Shown piece by piece: positions 10,764 to 18,855 of a stretch of DNA of 64,000 bases. This stretch comes from Sporosarcina psychrophila. Its GTDB lineage: Bacteria; Bacillota; Bacilli; Bacillales_A; Planococcaceae. The notes under the pieces were generated by a model. That model was not told the origin of the DNA. It searched no databases and saw nothing but the letters and a program-made list of their open reading frames with translations. Where the stretch lies: the NCBI RefSeq assembly GCF_001590685.1, contig NZ_CP014616.1, positions 1,921,001 to 1,985,000 of the forward strand. The letters are read 5' to 3'. Position 1 is the first letter of the stretch. Every line of letters begins with the position of its first letter. The position numbers and the translations under genes are program-made.

Positions 10764-10905
10764 TATAGAAATAAATTGAAGTAAAGATTACATTCAAATA
10801 TGCTTGGGCACTAGGGGAAGCCTTCTGCCCTTGGCCAGACTAGTCTTACAGTTTTTTCTATGCCATCGCTTGGTTTATCCATCGTATTCAATACTTGAAC
10901 TTATG
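10762..10905 (+). repeat. MITE-like repeat copy Z (degenerate)
   Basis: Compared with the clearer copy at 63453-63578 (reverse complement), this stretch keeps TATAGAA..TTGAAGTAAAGATT at the left, CACTAGGGGA in the middle and GTATTCAATACTTGAAC at the right. It also shares CTTCTG..AGCCA..TAGTCTTA-like blocks with the copy at 52150. Many substitutions show it is old. Confidence 0.5.
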
Positions 10906-10916
10906 TAAAAAAAAAT

Positions 10917-11285
10917 TTATCCATTATTTACCCGTTCAAATCCACTAAAACGAGTCCCCTGGAAAGTGAGCATTCCCACATCGCCATCAGCCAACATACC
11001 ATATTGGGAACCGTTTACAGCTAATTCCATACGATCTCCGCTGTCTACTTGAAATGTAGCATAATACCAAGTACTTGCCGATGAATCGCCTGATCCGCCG
11101 GAAGTCTTGGTTCTTTTTGTCACAACTTCGGCTGGTACTGTCAGTTTAGGGGAGTTATTATTTGAATTCCACGTACCGATAGATTTCACAGCAATGAAGA
11201 TTATTCCACCAAAAATGATAATTGCAACTCCGCCGATAAAGATGGGAACAAACGTAAATATAGCTTCTCCAAAAGGTGAAAACAT
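10917..11285 (-). CDS. DUF2500 family membrane protein
   Basis: The 122-residue product has one N-terminal membrane segment (about residues 8-32) and a soluble domain with PAEVVTKRTKTSGG, TWYYATFQVDSGDRMEL and GMLADGDVGMLTFQGTRF, the pattern of DUF2500 proteins. Reading begins at ATG 11285, eight bases after AAGGAGG; the in-frame TTG at 11291 is too close to that site. Function is unknown. It is transcribed away from the CidA/LrgB pair and ends beside repeat copy Z. Confidence 0.85.
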   Translation of the reverse strand: MFSPFGEAIFTFVPIFIGGVAIIIFGGIIFIAVKSIGTWNSNNNSPKLTVPAEVVTKRTKTSGGSGDSSASTWYYATFQVDSGDRMELAVNGSQYGMLADGDVGMLTFQGTRFSGFERVNNG

Positions 11286-11364
11286 GTACAAAACCTCCTT
11301 ATGTATTTTGAATGGTAGTTATAGATAATATACGTTCTATTTTTGAAATAGTTTCATTACGTCT

Positions 11365-11393
11365 TTGATATTTTACTTGTATATCTTTATACT
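11365..11393 (+). promoter_or_regulatory. Sigma-A-type promoter for the CidA/LrgB operon
   Basis: TTGATA (11365-11370), a 17-nt spacer and TATACT (11388-11393) lie just upstream of the ribosome site AAAGGAGG, which predicts a leader of about 20 nt. Confidence 0.6.
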
Positions 11394-11419
11394 GATACGA
11401 AAGGAGGCGGGATTTATCT

Positions 11420-11800
11420 ATGAAATACATAAAAATAGTTCTTCAAATCATAGTGTTGTACAGTTTTGTCTTGATGGGGAACTGGCTTCAAGTTTTTCTT
11501 CATTTGCCGCTTCCTGGAAGCATAATAGGACTATTAGTATTGTTAGCGGCCCTTTCATTGAAAGTATTTCGGCTTGAATGGATTGAATCAGGTTCTTTCT
11601 TTCTTTTATCTTATTTACCATTATATTTTATCCCGGCGACTGTCGGTGTGATGAATTACGGACATGTTTTTGCAGGAAAAGGATTTCTATTAATACCAAT
11701 CACAATGATTAGCACGTTTTTGACGATGTGGATTTCTAGTTATATAAGTCAAATTCTTGCCAAAAAATCTGCTAACAAGGAGGGGATTTCATGCAAGTAA
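11420..11800 (+). CDS. CidA/LrgA family holin-like protein
   Basis: The 126-residue protein has four predicted membrane helices and the CidA/LrgA hallmark HLPLPGSIIGLLVL, with a polar Lys-rich C terminus. This family forms small membrane pores or transporters involved in overflow metabolism, pyruvate export and autolysis control. AAAGGAGGCGGG precedes the ATG. It overlaps the LrgB gene by ten bases. No LysR-type regulator or LytSR pair is adjacent, so control is unknown. CidA and LrgA cannot be told apart from sequence alone here. Confidence 0.88.
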   Translation: MKYIKIVLQIIVLYSFVLMGNWLQVFLHLPLPGSIIGLLVLLAALSLKVFRLEWIESGSFFLLSYLPLYFIPATVGVMNYGHVFAGKGFLLIPITMISTFLTMWISSYISQILAKKSANKEGISCK

Positions 11801-12480
11801 TGATGTATTCAATCCTCTTTGTTATTGTAACGATTGCAGTTTATCTTGTTATGAACTTGTTATACTTTAAATATCGTAAGGCATTTTTCATACCAATACT
11901 AACCACAACAGTTGGCATTATTTTGATTCTCATTCTTTTCAAAGTCCCTTATGAAACCTATATGCTTGGTGGAAAGTGGGTTGACCTGTTGCTGGGACCC
12001 GCGATTGTATCATTGGCCATCCCTTTATATAAACAAAGGGAGTTAATCAAACAGAATATGCTTCCCATACTTGGTGGTGTATTGACGGGCGTTCTTTTTG
12101 GTATGGTAAGCGGTGTGCTTTTTGCAAAAATGGCAGGATTCTCAAAAGAAATCGTTCTGTCATTATTACCTAAATCGATTACAACACCTATAGCTATACA
12201 GATTGCTTCGGCATTGGGTGGAGCAACTTCGCTAACAATCGCTTTTGTCATGATTGCAGGATTTACCGGTATCATTCTAGGACCAACATTTTTGAAATGG
12301 TTTCGTATCGATACTGCAATCGGTCGTGGCATCGGACTGGGAGCAGCAGCTCATGCTCTTGGGACATCGAAAGCAATTGAAATCGGGGAGCAGGAAGCAT
12401 CCTATAGTTCCATTGCAATGACGCTCTCCGCTATCATTGGTTCTATCGTTGGACCGGTGATAGCTTGGTTGTTTTATTGA
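11791..12480 (+). CDS. LrgB/CidB family membrane protein
   Basis: The 229-residue protein has six to seven membrane helices and typical LrgB segments (LLGPAIVSLAIPLYKQ, LLPKSITTPIAIQIA, GLGAAAHALGTSKA). It is the usual partner of CidA/LrgA and is likely a subunit of the same transporter. AAGGAGGGG ahead of the ATG lies inside the upstream gene. Length is normal. A 32-codon frame overlapping its stop (12477-12572) is noted separately and not called. Confidence 0.92.
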   Translation: MQVMMYSILFVIVTIAVYLVMNLLYFKYRKAFFIPILTTTVGIILILILFKVPYETYMLGGKWVDLLLGPAIVSLAIPLYKQRELIKQNMLPILGGVLTGVLFGMVSGVLFAKMAGFSKEIVLSLLPKSITTPIAIQIASALGGATSLTIAFVMIAGFTGIILGPTFLKWFRIDTAIGRGIGLGAAAHALGTSKAIEIGEQEASYSSIAMTLSAIIGSIVGPVIAWLFY

Positions 12481-12580
12481 ATGGAATAAAATCTAAAGTG
12501 GATGAACAAATAGAAATCGAGTTATTGCATCAAAAAGATAAAGAGGAATTGTGTATGTTAAGTACACATTAGTTATGTAA

Positions 12581-12620
12581 TCAGTAGCAGAGAATATAAC
12601 TAAGCATTCTCCGCTACTGA
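12581..12620. terminator. Hairpin between convergent genes
   Basis: TCAGTAGC-AGAGAAT pairs with ATTCTC-CGCTACTGA across a 10-nt loop. It lies between the convergent LrgB gene and the Gln-rich gene. Neither side has a strong T-run, so termination strength is uncertain. Confidence 0.45.
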
Positions 12621-12650
12621 GAAAATTCAAATTAGATGAAACGATTACTA

Positions 12651-13052
12651 TTATGCTTGAAGCATATTCTTCAATTCTTTGACGGCATCAAGAGAAATGC
12701 CTGTTCCTAATGGTCCCTGTAATAATGCTGCGACGGCAACAGCGACCGCAACAACATCAACGTTATTTGTAACAGTGATTGTTGGACTTCCGATATTTTC
12801 GAAGGTACTTGTATCAGTATCAGCTTGAGTTTGCTTCTGGTTTTGATCTTGATCTTGATACTGGAATTGTTTCTGGTATTGATTTTGATATTGGAATTGC
12901 CATTGATTTTGTTGTTGAAGTTGTATCAAAATATCATCTAATTTTGCTTCCATGTTTCTTAAATCCTTTTTCTTCTCACAACAATCGTACTTATCATAAT
13001 GATTCTTTTCATTACAATGATAACAATCACACTTTTTTGAATGATTTCCCAT
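12651..13052 (-). CDS. Gln-rich protein with alternating-Q segment, probable spore-coat component (copy 1)
   Basis: The 133-residue protein has a Cys/His/Lys-rich N terminus (CDCYHCNEKNHYDKYDCCEK), a short helical segment (MEAKLDDILIQLQQQ), then a stretch of about 27 residues in which every second residue is Gln (QWQFQYQNQYQ...), then a small hydrophobic Ala/Val domain ending in KELKNMLQA. I do not recognise the family. It has a near-identical paralogue at 13378-13746 and a sigma-K-like promoter, so a mother-cell coat or crust role is inferred. The Q-x alternation suggests beta-strand self-assembly, and the Cys/His start suggests metal binding or crosslinking. AGGAGGAG precedes the ATG. Confidence 0.85.
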   Translation of the reverse strand: MGNHSKKCDCYHCNEKNHYDKYDCCEKKKDLRNMEAKLDDILIQLQQQNQWQFQYQNQYQKQFQYQDQDQNQKQTQADTDTSTFENIGSPTITVTNNVDVVAVAVAVAALLQGPLGTGISLDAVKELKNMLQA

Positions 13053-13074
13053 TTTTTCTCCTCCTATTCTTAAT

Positions 13075-13102
13075 TACAATATGAAATCAAATCCATCATG
13101 TA
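13075..13102 (-). promoter_or_regulatory. Sigma-K-like promoter, copy 1
   Basis: On the minus strand AC (13101-13100), a 16-nt spacer and CATATTGTA (13083-13075) match the sigma-K pattern mACm-N16-CATAnnnTA. It lies just upstream of the ribosome site of the Gln-rich gene. Confidence 0.6.
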
Positions 13103-13260
13103 AGTTTTTTGTTCTTCTTTGACCCTGAAAAACTAATAATTAAAAATTAAAAGGAAACTTGGGTTTTAATAGCTAGAAGCGGAAAGAGAAGTCAGACCTT
13201 ACAAAGCTATTCGTATTCACGGACGTTAGTTCAGTAATTTGTGGCAGAAAATTTTAATCA

Positions 13261-13362
13261 TATATGTTGAAATAAAGAATTCTATTAAATTCGCTAGGAG
13301 GCTACCCGTGTAAGACGCCTTCCCTCAGCTTATATAGCTATTCAATTATTCAATATATATAG
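13261..13362 (+). repeat. MITE-like repeat copy A at a duplication junction
   Basis: The element starts TATATGTTGAAATAAAGAATTC and ends with TATTCAATATATATAGG. Its interior keeps AATTCGCTAGGAGGC and GTAAGACGCCTTCCCTCAG, as in the copies at 58036 and 63453. It lies exactly between the two duplicated Gln-rich gene units. Confidence 0.75.
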
Positions 13363-13377
13363 GTGAAACAAATACTA

Positions 13378-13746
13378 TTATGCTTGAAGCATATTCTTCA
13401 ATTCTTTTACTGTATCAAAAGAAAGACCTGCTCCTAATGGACCTTGTAATAATGCTGCGACGGCAACAGCGACTGCAACAACATCTACGTTATTAGTAAT
13501 AGTGATTGTTGGACTTCCGATATTTTCGAAGGTACTTGTATCAGTATCGACTTGAGCTTGCTTCTGGTCTTGATCTTGATACTGTAATTGATTTTGGTAT
13601 TGAGTTTGATTTTGATACTGGAATTGCCATTGCTTTTGTTGTTGAAGTTGTATCAAAATATCTTCTAATTTTGCTTCCATGCTTTTTGAATCCTTTTTCT
13701 TCTCACAATAGTTCTTCTCATAATGATTATTTTCATGATAACCCAT
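13378..13746 (-). CDS. Gln-rich protein with alternating-Q segment, probable spore-coat component (copy 2)
   Basis: The 122-residue paralogue of the gene at 12651 has a shorter, His/Glu/Lys-rich N terminus with most cysteines lost, the same MEAKLEDILIQLQQQ segment, a shorter alternating-Gln stretch, and an almost identical Ala/Val-rich C-terminal domain. ATG 13746 is chosen because GGAGGTG lies seven bases upstream; the in-frame GTG at 13755 is part of that site. The loss of the Cys-rich N terminus is the main difference between the copies and may change crosslinking or metal binding. Confidence 0.83.
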   Translation of the reverse strand: MGYHENNHYEKNYCEKKKDSKSMEAKLEDILIQLQQQKQWQFQYQNQTQYQNQLQYQDQDQKQAQVDTDTSTFENIGSPTITITNNVDVVAVAVAVAALLQGPLGAGLSFDTVKELKNMLQA

Positions 13747-13769
13747 TTTTTTCACCTCCTATTCTTAAT

Positions 13770-13797
13770 TACAGTATGAAACTAAATTCCTCGTGTA
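13770..13797 (-). promoter_or_regulatory. Sigma-K-like promoter, copy 2
   Basis: On the minus strand AC (13796-13795), 16 nt and CATACTGTA (13778-13770) repeat the arrangement of copy 1. The spacer has diverged while both promoter elements are kept, which argues for selection. Confidence 0.6.
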
Positions 13798-13862
13798 AGG
13801 GTTATTGTCTTCCCCTTGTCCTTAAAACAATTAGACAGTAGGAATAAAAAGGGAAATAATTT

Positions 13863-14201
13863 TTGATCGTAAAAGCGGAAAGGGAAGTTAGATATTACAA
13901 AGTTCATCGTACCAATTATTTGAGGACGCTATTTATCACTAAAAAAGTAGGGTTGTTTAAGAAACATTATGTTAGGTATAAATATGTGGAAAACTATCTG
14001 AATGGTTTTAAGGTGATTCAAATAAGGCTAAAGGAACGTATACGGATAATTAGCCAAATAAGTCAAGTTGACTCCGAATTTGCATTTAGGGAACAGGTAG
14101 AGGCTAGTAAAAATCCTTTAACCCTTGAATGTTTAGAAGTAAATTACGGAAAACAAATAGATAGTTACATAGACAAGGTTATTTTATATATTAAAGATTA
14201 A
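13863..14201 (+). CDS. Hypothetical basic protein
   Basis: A 112-residue frame opens at TTG 13863 with only a weak AAAGGGAAA upstream. The product is basic, rich in Tyr, Arg and Lys, and has no membrane segment or known domain. The first 20 or so codons also exist as a broken copy at about 13170-13230, ahead of repeat A, because the duplicated block includes this start. It could be a true small gene or a decaying one. I do not recognise it. Confidence 0.45.
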   Translation: MIVKAEREVRYYKVHRTNYLRTLFITKKVGLFKKHYVRYKYVENYLNGFKVIQIRLKERIRIISQISQVDSEFAFREQVEASKNPLTLECLEVNYGKQIDSYIDKVILYIKD

Positions 14202-14844
14202 ACACCTTTTCCAAAGTTGAGGAAATTTTAAAATGGAATAACTTTTTCGATAAAAGTAAGTAATGTTTAACAGGTAATTGTTAATGAGTGACTATTCATT
14301 CAAGCTTGAAAGTGATACTCTTTATTCAATGAAGTCAGATTAATTGTGGGAGCGATTGAATAATGAAGCTTAAAGTTGGGGCTATTTTCACGTGATTAAA
14401 AACGTTTAATGTGGAAGAAACACAACAGTTTTCAGAGGTAATAGGTTATAAGGGAAAATATCATATGGAATGAGATGAAAAAGAGCTTTATGTACAAGGT
14501 CTTTTACTGCGAGTATCGGGGATTTAGTTAATATTGCAAGAGAGATGTTAAGTGGTTACCTTCGCCCTGTCAGGGGACACGATTACTTGTGAATTCACGA
14601 TAACAGAAGTTGAATTTAAGACAATAGCCATGATTACCTTTTATCATAATCAAAGCGGAAAAGAAGTTCTGATTGGAATGGGTCATGGAATTATTAGGGG
14701 TTAATTAGCCTGTAAAAAAATATTAAAGCTATACTGCTTTAATTTGAATTGCTTTTTTATTTCCATTGTATTGTTATTAAATTATTCTTAATAATGAACC
14801 TTCTTGCTCAAGAGGCGTCAAATAAATAAAAGGAAGGTGCCTTT
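14202..14844 (+). pseudogene. Gene-free stretch with decayed coding remnants
   Basis: No intact gene is visible over 640 bases. Coding-like remnants occur, notably 14552-14704, which reads as about 50 codons ending GKEVLIGMGHGIIRG, and a stop-broken frame near 14360-14510. The parent family could not be identified. The last 120 bases are AT-rich and probably hold the promoter of the gene at 14845. Confidence 0.35.
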
Positions 14845-15447
14845 ATGAAAAGATTAGTGTATCGACTTTTCGTAATGACTGTCTTTTTATCAATGATGAT
14901 AGTAAGCGTAAGTGTTTCTGCTACAAGTTGGATCGAGATGGACCCGCAAGAAGTTAGCGACGAAGCTGAAGTAGTTATAAGTGGAACTTACGACTTTTCA
15001 AGTAAGCCGATAGACAGTGAATTTATTTTTCAAGGATATACGTTTGCCGTTGAAAATGTTCATAAAGGAGAGGCTACTAAACAAATAATCGATGGAATTG
15101 ACATGTATGATGTCGGTTGGGCTGAGGGATTTCAGAACGAAGGCGGTGAGTTTCTTCTGTTTTTAGAAAAGAGTGATTCTGCGACATTTCTTACACCTGT
15201 AGGAGGGCCAAATGGTATGGTTCAAGTCCTTCACGGCATAATAAATAATGAAAATGAAGAAATCGCAACTTATTATGCTGATTTTCTAAAAACGAGTCAC
15301 AAGAATCCTAGCAGTGGAAACAATGTAGCGCTTATTGACAAGGAGAACTCAGATATATTTAATCCATTATATATCAGCGTAATTGCTTTGTTTGCAATCG
15401 CAGTTCTTATTTTACTATATCGTTTCGCAAGGAAGGGGAGGCGTTGA
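14845..15447 (+). CDS. Secreted, C-terminally membrane-anchored protein of unknown function
   Basis: The 200-residue protein has a cleavable signal peptide (ending near VSVSA-TSW, about residue 26), an extracytoplasmic domain of about 140 residues and one C-terminal membrane helix (ISVIALFAIAVLILLYRF) followed by RKGRR, which is a type I topology. AAGGAAGGTG lies upstream of the ATG. I recognise no domain. The next gene starts within its stop codon (TTGA overlap), so the two products probably act together at the cell surface. Confidence 0.8.
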   Translation: MKRLVYRLFVMTVFLSMMIVSVSVSATSWIEMDPQEVSDEAEVVISGTYDFSSKPIDSEFIFQGYTFAVENVHKGEATKQIIDGIDMYDVGWAEGFQNEGGEFLLFLEKSDSATFLTPVGGPNGMVQVLHGIINNENEEIATYYADFLKTSHKNPSSGNNVALIDKENSDIFNPLYISVIALFAIAVLILLYRFARKGRR

Positions 15448-15827
15448 AAAAAGTTTTATTCATTCTCATAGTTTCAATGAGTGTATTTTTTAGTGCATGG
15501 CAAACAAAAGAATTGACATTCGTTGGTGAAGGCGAAAATTGGTGGGCAGAAGTGACCGTGACCCAAACTGACGGAGATGAACAATATGAAATTCAGATTA
15601 TTTATAAAGGTAATGAGTTAGATAGTGTTAAAACCTTTGATTATTTCGTTGAAACAAGCACCAATGGAGTGCTGAATTTTGGTACAAACAATGTTTCATT
15701 GAACGAAAAAGGTAAGTTTCAACACAAAAGTTTAAGTTCTAATAGCCCTTCAACGAAACAAGAAGAGAAGCTGGTTTTGAAGGTAGTATGGAACGGGATT
15801 ACCGAAAAAATCTTTTTAGAAAATTAG
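15444..15827 (+). CDS. Hypothetical exported protein
   Basis: The 127-residue product begins at TTG 15444 behind AAGGGGAGG and overlaps the preceding gene by four bases. An N-terminal hydrophobic segment (VLFILIVSMSVFFSAW) precedes QTKEL. The position looks like a lipoprotein signal in which the expected Cys is missing (FFSAWQTKE), so it may be a secreted or anchored protein rather than a lipoprotein. The rest is a beta-rich domain of about 105 residues with no known match. Confidence 0.7.
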   Translation: MKKVLFILIVSMSVFFSAWQTKELTFVGEGENWWAEVTVTQTDGDEQYEIQIIYKGNELDSVKTFDYFVETSTNGVLNFGTNNVSLNEKGKFQHKSLSSNSPSTKQEEKLVLKVVWNGITEKIFLEN

Positions 15828-15841
15828 TAAATTAAGAACTA

Positions 15842-15885
15842 AATATGTCGAAACAAAGAATTCAATTAAATTCGCTAGGGGCTGT
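15842..15885 (+). repeat. MITE-like repeat copy B (left-end fragment)
   Basis: AATATGTCGAAACAAAGAAT and the following TTCGCTAGGGGCTG match the left end of copy A. The right end is missing. Confidence 0.5.
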
Positions 15886-16006
15886 GATTGAGGCATCTCA
15901 CTTTCTAAACGGAACTTCATCTTATCGCACTTTGGTAGATTATACAGAAGAAATGATTAAACGAAATGCCTGATCGAATTGCTTATCAGTTAGGGTGGGA
16001 AGATTG
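15885..16006 (+). pseudogene. Remnant resembling a ClbS/DfsB (DUF1706) protein
   Basis: One frame reads GTSSYRTLVDYTEEMIKRNA then stops, and the next frame reads MPDRIAYQLGWED. The latter resembles the conserved DRTPxQMxAYQLGWxNL segment of the ClbS/DfsB family. A frameshift and early stop make it a fragment. The match is from memory of the family pattern. Confidence 0.35.
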
Positions 16007-16520
16007 AGCGTTAAAGAAGTTATTAGCAGAGCGTTGCCGAGGAAAATAATAACTGCGGCGATTACAGTTCCTATTTATGCAATATTATTAGCGTTAGTGA
16101 CACCATACTTCTACGAAAGTAACGTGTACTCACTATGGCGATATTTGGGAAAGATTTTAGTTACAACGCAAGGGTATATTCTATACAGTTTTCCGGCCAT
16201 TCTTCTATATGGGGTGTTTACTTCTTCTAGTAAGCGACTTACTTTCATCCAAATTCACGAAAAATGAGTCAGTAAAGTTAGAGTGTTTTCTATCGTTACT
16301 TTTTCATATGATTTTCGGATTATTATTACTTTGGATTAGTCTGCCCGCGGCTCTAATTTACTTTATGATAGATAGGTATTTAAGCAAGCGAAAAACTCTG
16401 TATAAATGGAGCGAAACTTATATAAGCTTAATGATTCCAATTGGATTATTTCTATTGATAATATTGATTTTAGTAGTAGGAGATTTCACTGTGAACTGGA
16501 AGGACTATATTGTCTTTTGA
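16004..16520 (+). pseudogene. Frameshifted multi-pass membrane protein gene
   Basis: Two overlapping frames together make one protein of about 170 residues. The first (TTG 16004 behind AGGGTGGG) reads two membrane helices to LLYGVFTSS and then leaves the frame to stop at 16267. The second continues as LVSDLLSSKFTKNESVKL with three more helices to 16520. The frame switch lies near 16220-16240. The fold resembles small Bacillus integral membrane proteins of unknown function. It is either a recent pseudogene or a sequencing indel; the otherwise intact second half favours a recent event. Confidence 0.65.
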
Positions 16521-16564
16521 TTCACTATAACAATGATTTTATTAGTAGAAATGGGGTACCAGTT

Positions 16565-17035
16565 ATGGAAGTTACGTTAGAAAAAGCAAACGAATTTGAT
16601 GCGCAATCTCTTTTTGATATACAAGTAAATGCATTTTTACCATTACTTGAAGTTTATGAGGATTACAATACTAATCCAGCGAATGAAACGATCGAGCGAA
16701 TGATAACAAGGATAAACAACACGTCAGGAGGAGTTTATAAAATAAAATCGGGTACTATTCTTGTTGGCGCTATTAGTGTCTGGTGGAAAGAGGAAACTGA
16801 ATTTTGGATCAGCCCAATGTTTATACAACCGAAATACCAGGGGCAAGGAATTGCCCAGAAAGCAATATCACAAATAGAGGGACTTTTTCCTCAAGCGGTT
16901 AGTTGGGAGTTGGCTACTATAGCGGAAGAAAAACGTAATTGTTATTTATATGAAAAGATGGGCTTTATAAAAACAGGAGAAACCAAGAAAATAAATGACA
17001 GCACGACACTTATTTATTATAAAAAAGGTTTATGA
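16565..17035 (+). CDS. GNAT family N-acetyltransferase
   Basis: The 156-residue product has the acetyl-CoA binding motif A (ISPMFIQPKYQGQGIAQKAI) and the C-terminal LYEKMGFIKTGE segment of GNAT enzymes. ATG 16565 gives a standard GNAT length; the longer in-frame extension to 16406 overlaps the preceding membrane gene and lacks a start signal. A weak GGGG precedes the ATG. The substrate is unknown. Confidence 0.85.
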   Translation: MEVTLEKANEFDAQSLFDIQVNAFLPLLEVYEDYNTNPANETIERMITRINNTSGGVYKIKSGTILVGAISVWWKEETEFWISPMFIQPKYQGQGIAQKAISQIEGLFPQAVSWELATIAEEKRNCYLYEKMGFIKTGETKKINDSTTLIYYKKGL

Positions 17036-17212
17036 CTCTTATAAATTATTCTTGACCAACAGAAAGTGATTGAAGGGATGGAACACAGATTGCTAGAAAA
17101 CTAGCACGTTTCGTGTGGAACAGGAAAAGGCAGGGATAACAGTAAATGCTTATCTATTGCGGACAGTTAGTTGTAATAGGGAATGTGTGGAATTACTAAG
17201 AGGGGGATAATT

Positions 17213-17677
17213 GTGGGATATAAGTTTGAAATTATGACACAAGAACAAGCGGAAGAGATTGCATATAATTGGCACTATAATGCGGAATATTCTTTTTACG
17301 ATATGGTAGCAGATAAAGAAGATTTAGTTGAGTTCTTAGAAGCTCAAAAACGGGGTAACTCAAACTTCTTTGTTACTAAAGACAATGATGCTATAGGCTT
17401 CTATACTTTTAATGAAGTAGCTAACAACACCATTGATATAGGGTTAGGCATGAGGCCAGATTTAACTGGTAATGGCAACGGTTTGGGATTTGTCCAAGCA
17501 GGTTTGGATTTTGCTAAATCCAAATACAGACCAGAAAAAATAACATTATCAGTAGCAACTTTCAATCAAAGAGCTATAAAAATATATAGGGAAATCGGGT
17601 TTGATGAAGTTGATACATTTATGCAGGAGACAAATGGAAGTAGATTTGAATTTATGAGAATGCTTTATCGATGCTAA
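17213..17677 (+). CDS. GNAT family N-acetyltransferase
   Basis: The 154-residue protein has the GNAT core (IDIGLGMRPDLTGNGNGLGFVQAGLDFA and NQRAIKIYREIGF). GTG 17213 is the start because AGGGGG lies six bases upstream; the in-frame ATG at 17183 has no ribosome site. The motif-A loop GNGNG fits acetyl-CoA binding. It shares little sequence with the preceding GNAT gene. The acceptor substrate is unknown. Confidence 0.87.
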   Translation: MGYKFEIMTQEQAEEIAYNWHYNAEYSFYDMVADKEDLVEFLEAQKRGNSNFFVTKDNDAIGFYTFNEVANNTIDIGLGMRPDLTGNGNGLGFVQAGLDFAKSKYRPEKITLSVATFNQRAIKIYREIGFDEVDTFMQETNGSRFEFMRMLYRC

Positions 17678-17807
17678 TACAGGTTCATTACCTTTAATAG
17701 CTGGGATAACTTTTTATGTATGGCACTAACTTTATGACGAAAACAGAAGAAAGAATCTTTTATTACTTAATGTTACTTAGTGGTTTTATAATGCGGAGGT
17801 ATTTACA

Positions 17808-18041
17808 TTGAAAAATGGTCGTAATAGCGGTTTAATTTATTGGAGATTGAATTATAGAAAAAAGTTTATTAGGACTTTATGGATGATTCCACCTAGTATT
17901 ATTCTGATTATAATGCTACTTATTTCTGAGATCTCTGATTCACTAAAAATAGTATTAACTTTGGCATTAATAGTTACTTTGCCTATTCAATTATTTTACA
18001 CGCATTATAAGTGGAAAAGTGACATAGAATTTAAAAAATGA
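17808..18041 (+). CDS. Small two-helix membrane protein
   Basis: The 77-residue product starts at TTG 17808 seven bases after GGAGGT. It has a basic N terminus, two membrane helices (about residues 24-40 and 45-62) and a basic tail. No family is recognised. It is too small to judge function and has no clear operon partner. Confidence 0.6.
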   Translation: MKNGRNSGLIYWRLNYRKKFIRTLWMIPPSIILIIMLLISEISDSLKIVLTLALIVTLPIQLFYTHYKWKSDIEFKK

Positions 18042-18076
18042 ACTATTAAATTTTCTTGATGAGGAGAATATTGTTT

Positions 18077-18763
18077 ATGGAAATAAAAATACTGACATTA
18101 CAAACAGGTAAATTAGAAAAAATGAAAGAATTTTATACGCAATATTTAGGTTTTCCTCTTTGTAGTGAAAGTTCAAAAAGTTTTCAAATTCAAGTAGGAA
18201 CAAGCATTTTAGAATTCACGAATGAAAATGTAGTAGGGGAACCATATTATCATTTTGCATTCAATATTCCACCCAATCAATTTCAAGAAGCGAAGGAATG
18301 GTTAAAAGGAAAAACAACGCTTTTATTAGAAGACGGAGAAGACGAGGCTGATTTTTCATTTTGGCCTGCACATGCTTGCTATTTTGAAGATCCAGCAGGA
18401 AATATAGTAGAACTCATAGCTCGATACTATGTAAATCCAAATAGTGAATCGACATTTGCAGTAAATAACATTTTGAATATCAGTGAAATTGGTTTAATTG
18501 TAAAAGATTCACCAAGGGTTGGCGAGCAATTCAAAGAAATAAATATTTTTGATAGTGATAATGATCCAATTACTACTTCTTCTTTAAACTTTATGCAAGA
18601 AAATAAAAATGGTGTTTTTATTATTTTAACTAGCATAGGTAGAAGATGGCTGTTCTCGGAAAAGAAATCTGAAATTTTTCCAATGAAAATAACACTTGAT
18701 AAACAATATTGCGTAGGTATAGATGAAGAACATGAATTTTTCATTAAAATTATTATGGAATGA
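18077..18763 (+). CDS. VOC (glyoxalase/bleomycin-resistance-like) family protein
   Basis: The 228-residue protein begins with a VOC module (ILTLQTGKLEKMKEFYTQYLGFPL ... ACYFEDPAGNIVELIARY), whose terminal Glu is the usual metal ligand. A second, weaker half follows from about residue 135. ATG 18077 lies nine bases after GAGGAGA. VOC proteins are metal-dependent lyases, dioxygenases or resistance proteins; the substrate cannot be told. A bidirectional hairpin follows. Confidence 0.82.
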   Translation: MEIKILTLQTGKLEKMKEFYTQYLGFPLCSESSKSFQIQVGTSILEFTNENVVGEPYYHFAFNIPPNQFQEAKEWLKGKTTLLLEDGEDEADFSFWPAHACYFEDPAGNIVELIARYYVNPNSESTFAVNNILNISEIGLIVKDSPRVGEQFKEINIFDSDNDPITTSSLNFMQENKNGVFIILTSIGRRWLFSEKKSEIFPMKITLDKQYCVGIDEEHEFFIKIIME

Positions 18764-18855
18764 AGTCATATAGGGACTTAGAATTTGTTGATGATAATGA
18801 ATCAAAAGAATACCCTATTCAATTTTGAGAAGATGGATGGCAATTACTTTTTGGT

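Noticed and set aside
12477..12572. 32-codon frame overlapping the LrgB stop, reading KVDEQIEIELLHQKDKEEL
   Set aside because: It has no ribosome site or known family; it may be a remnant of a lost gene but is too short to support.
12779..13084. Plus-strand frames opposite the Gln-rich genes (also 13506-13841)
   Set aside because: They exist because alternating Gln codons read as alternating hydrophobic codons on the other strand; the minus-strand genes have promoters and ribosome sites.
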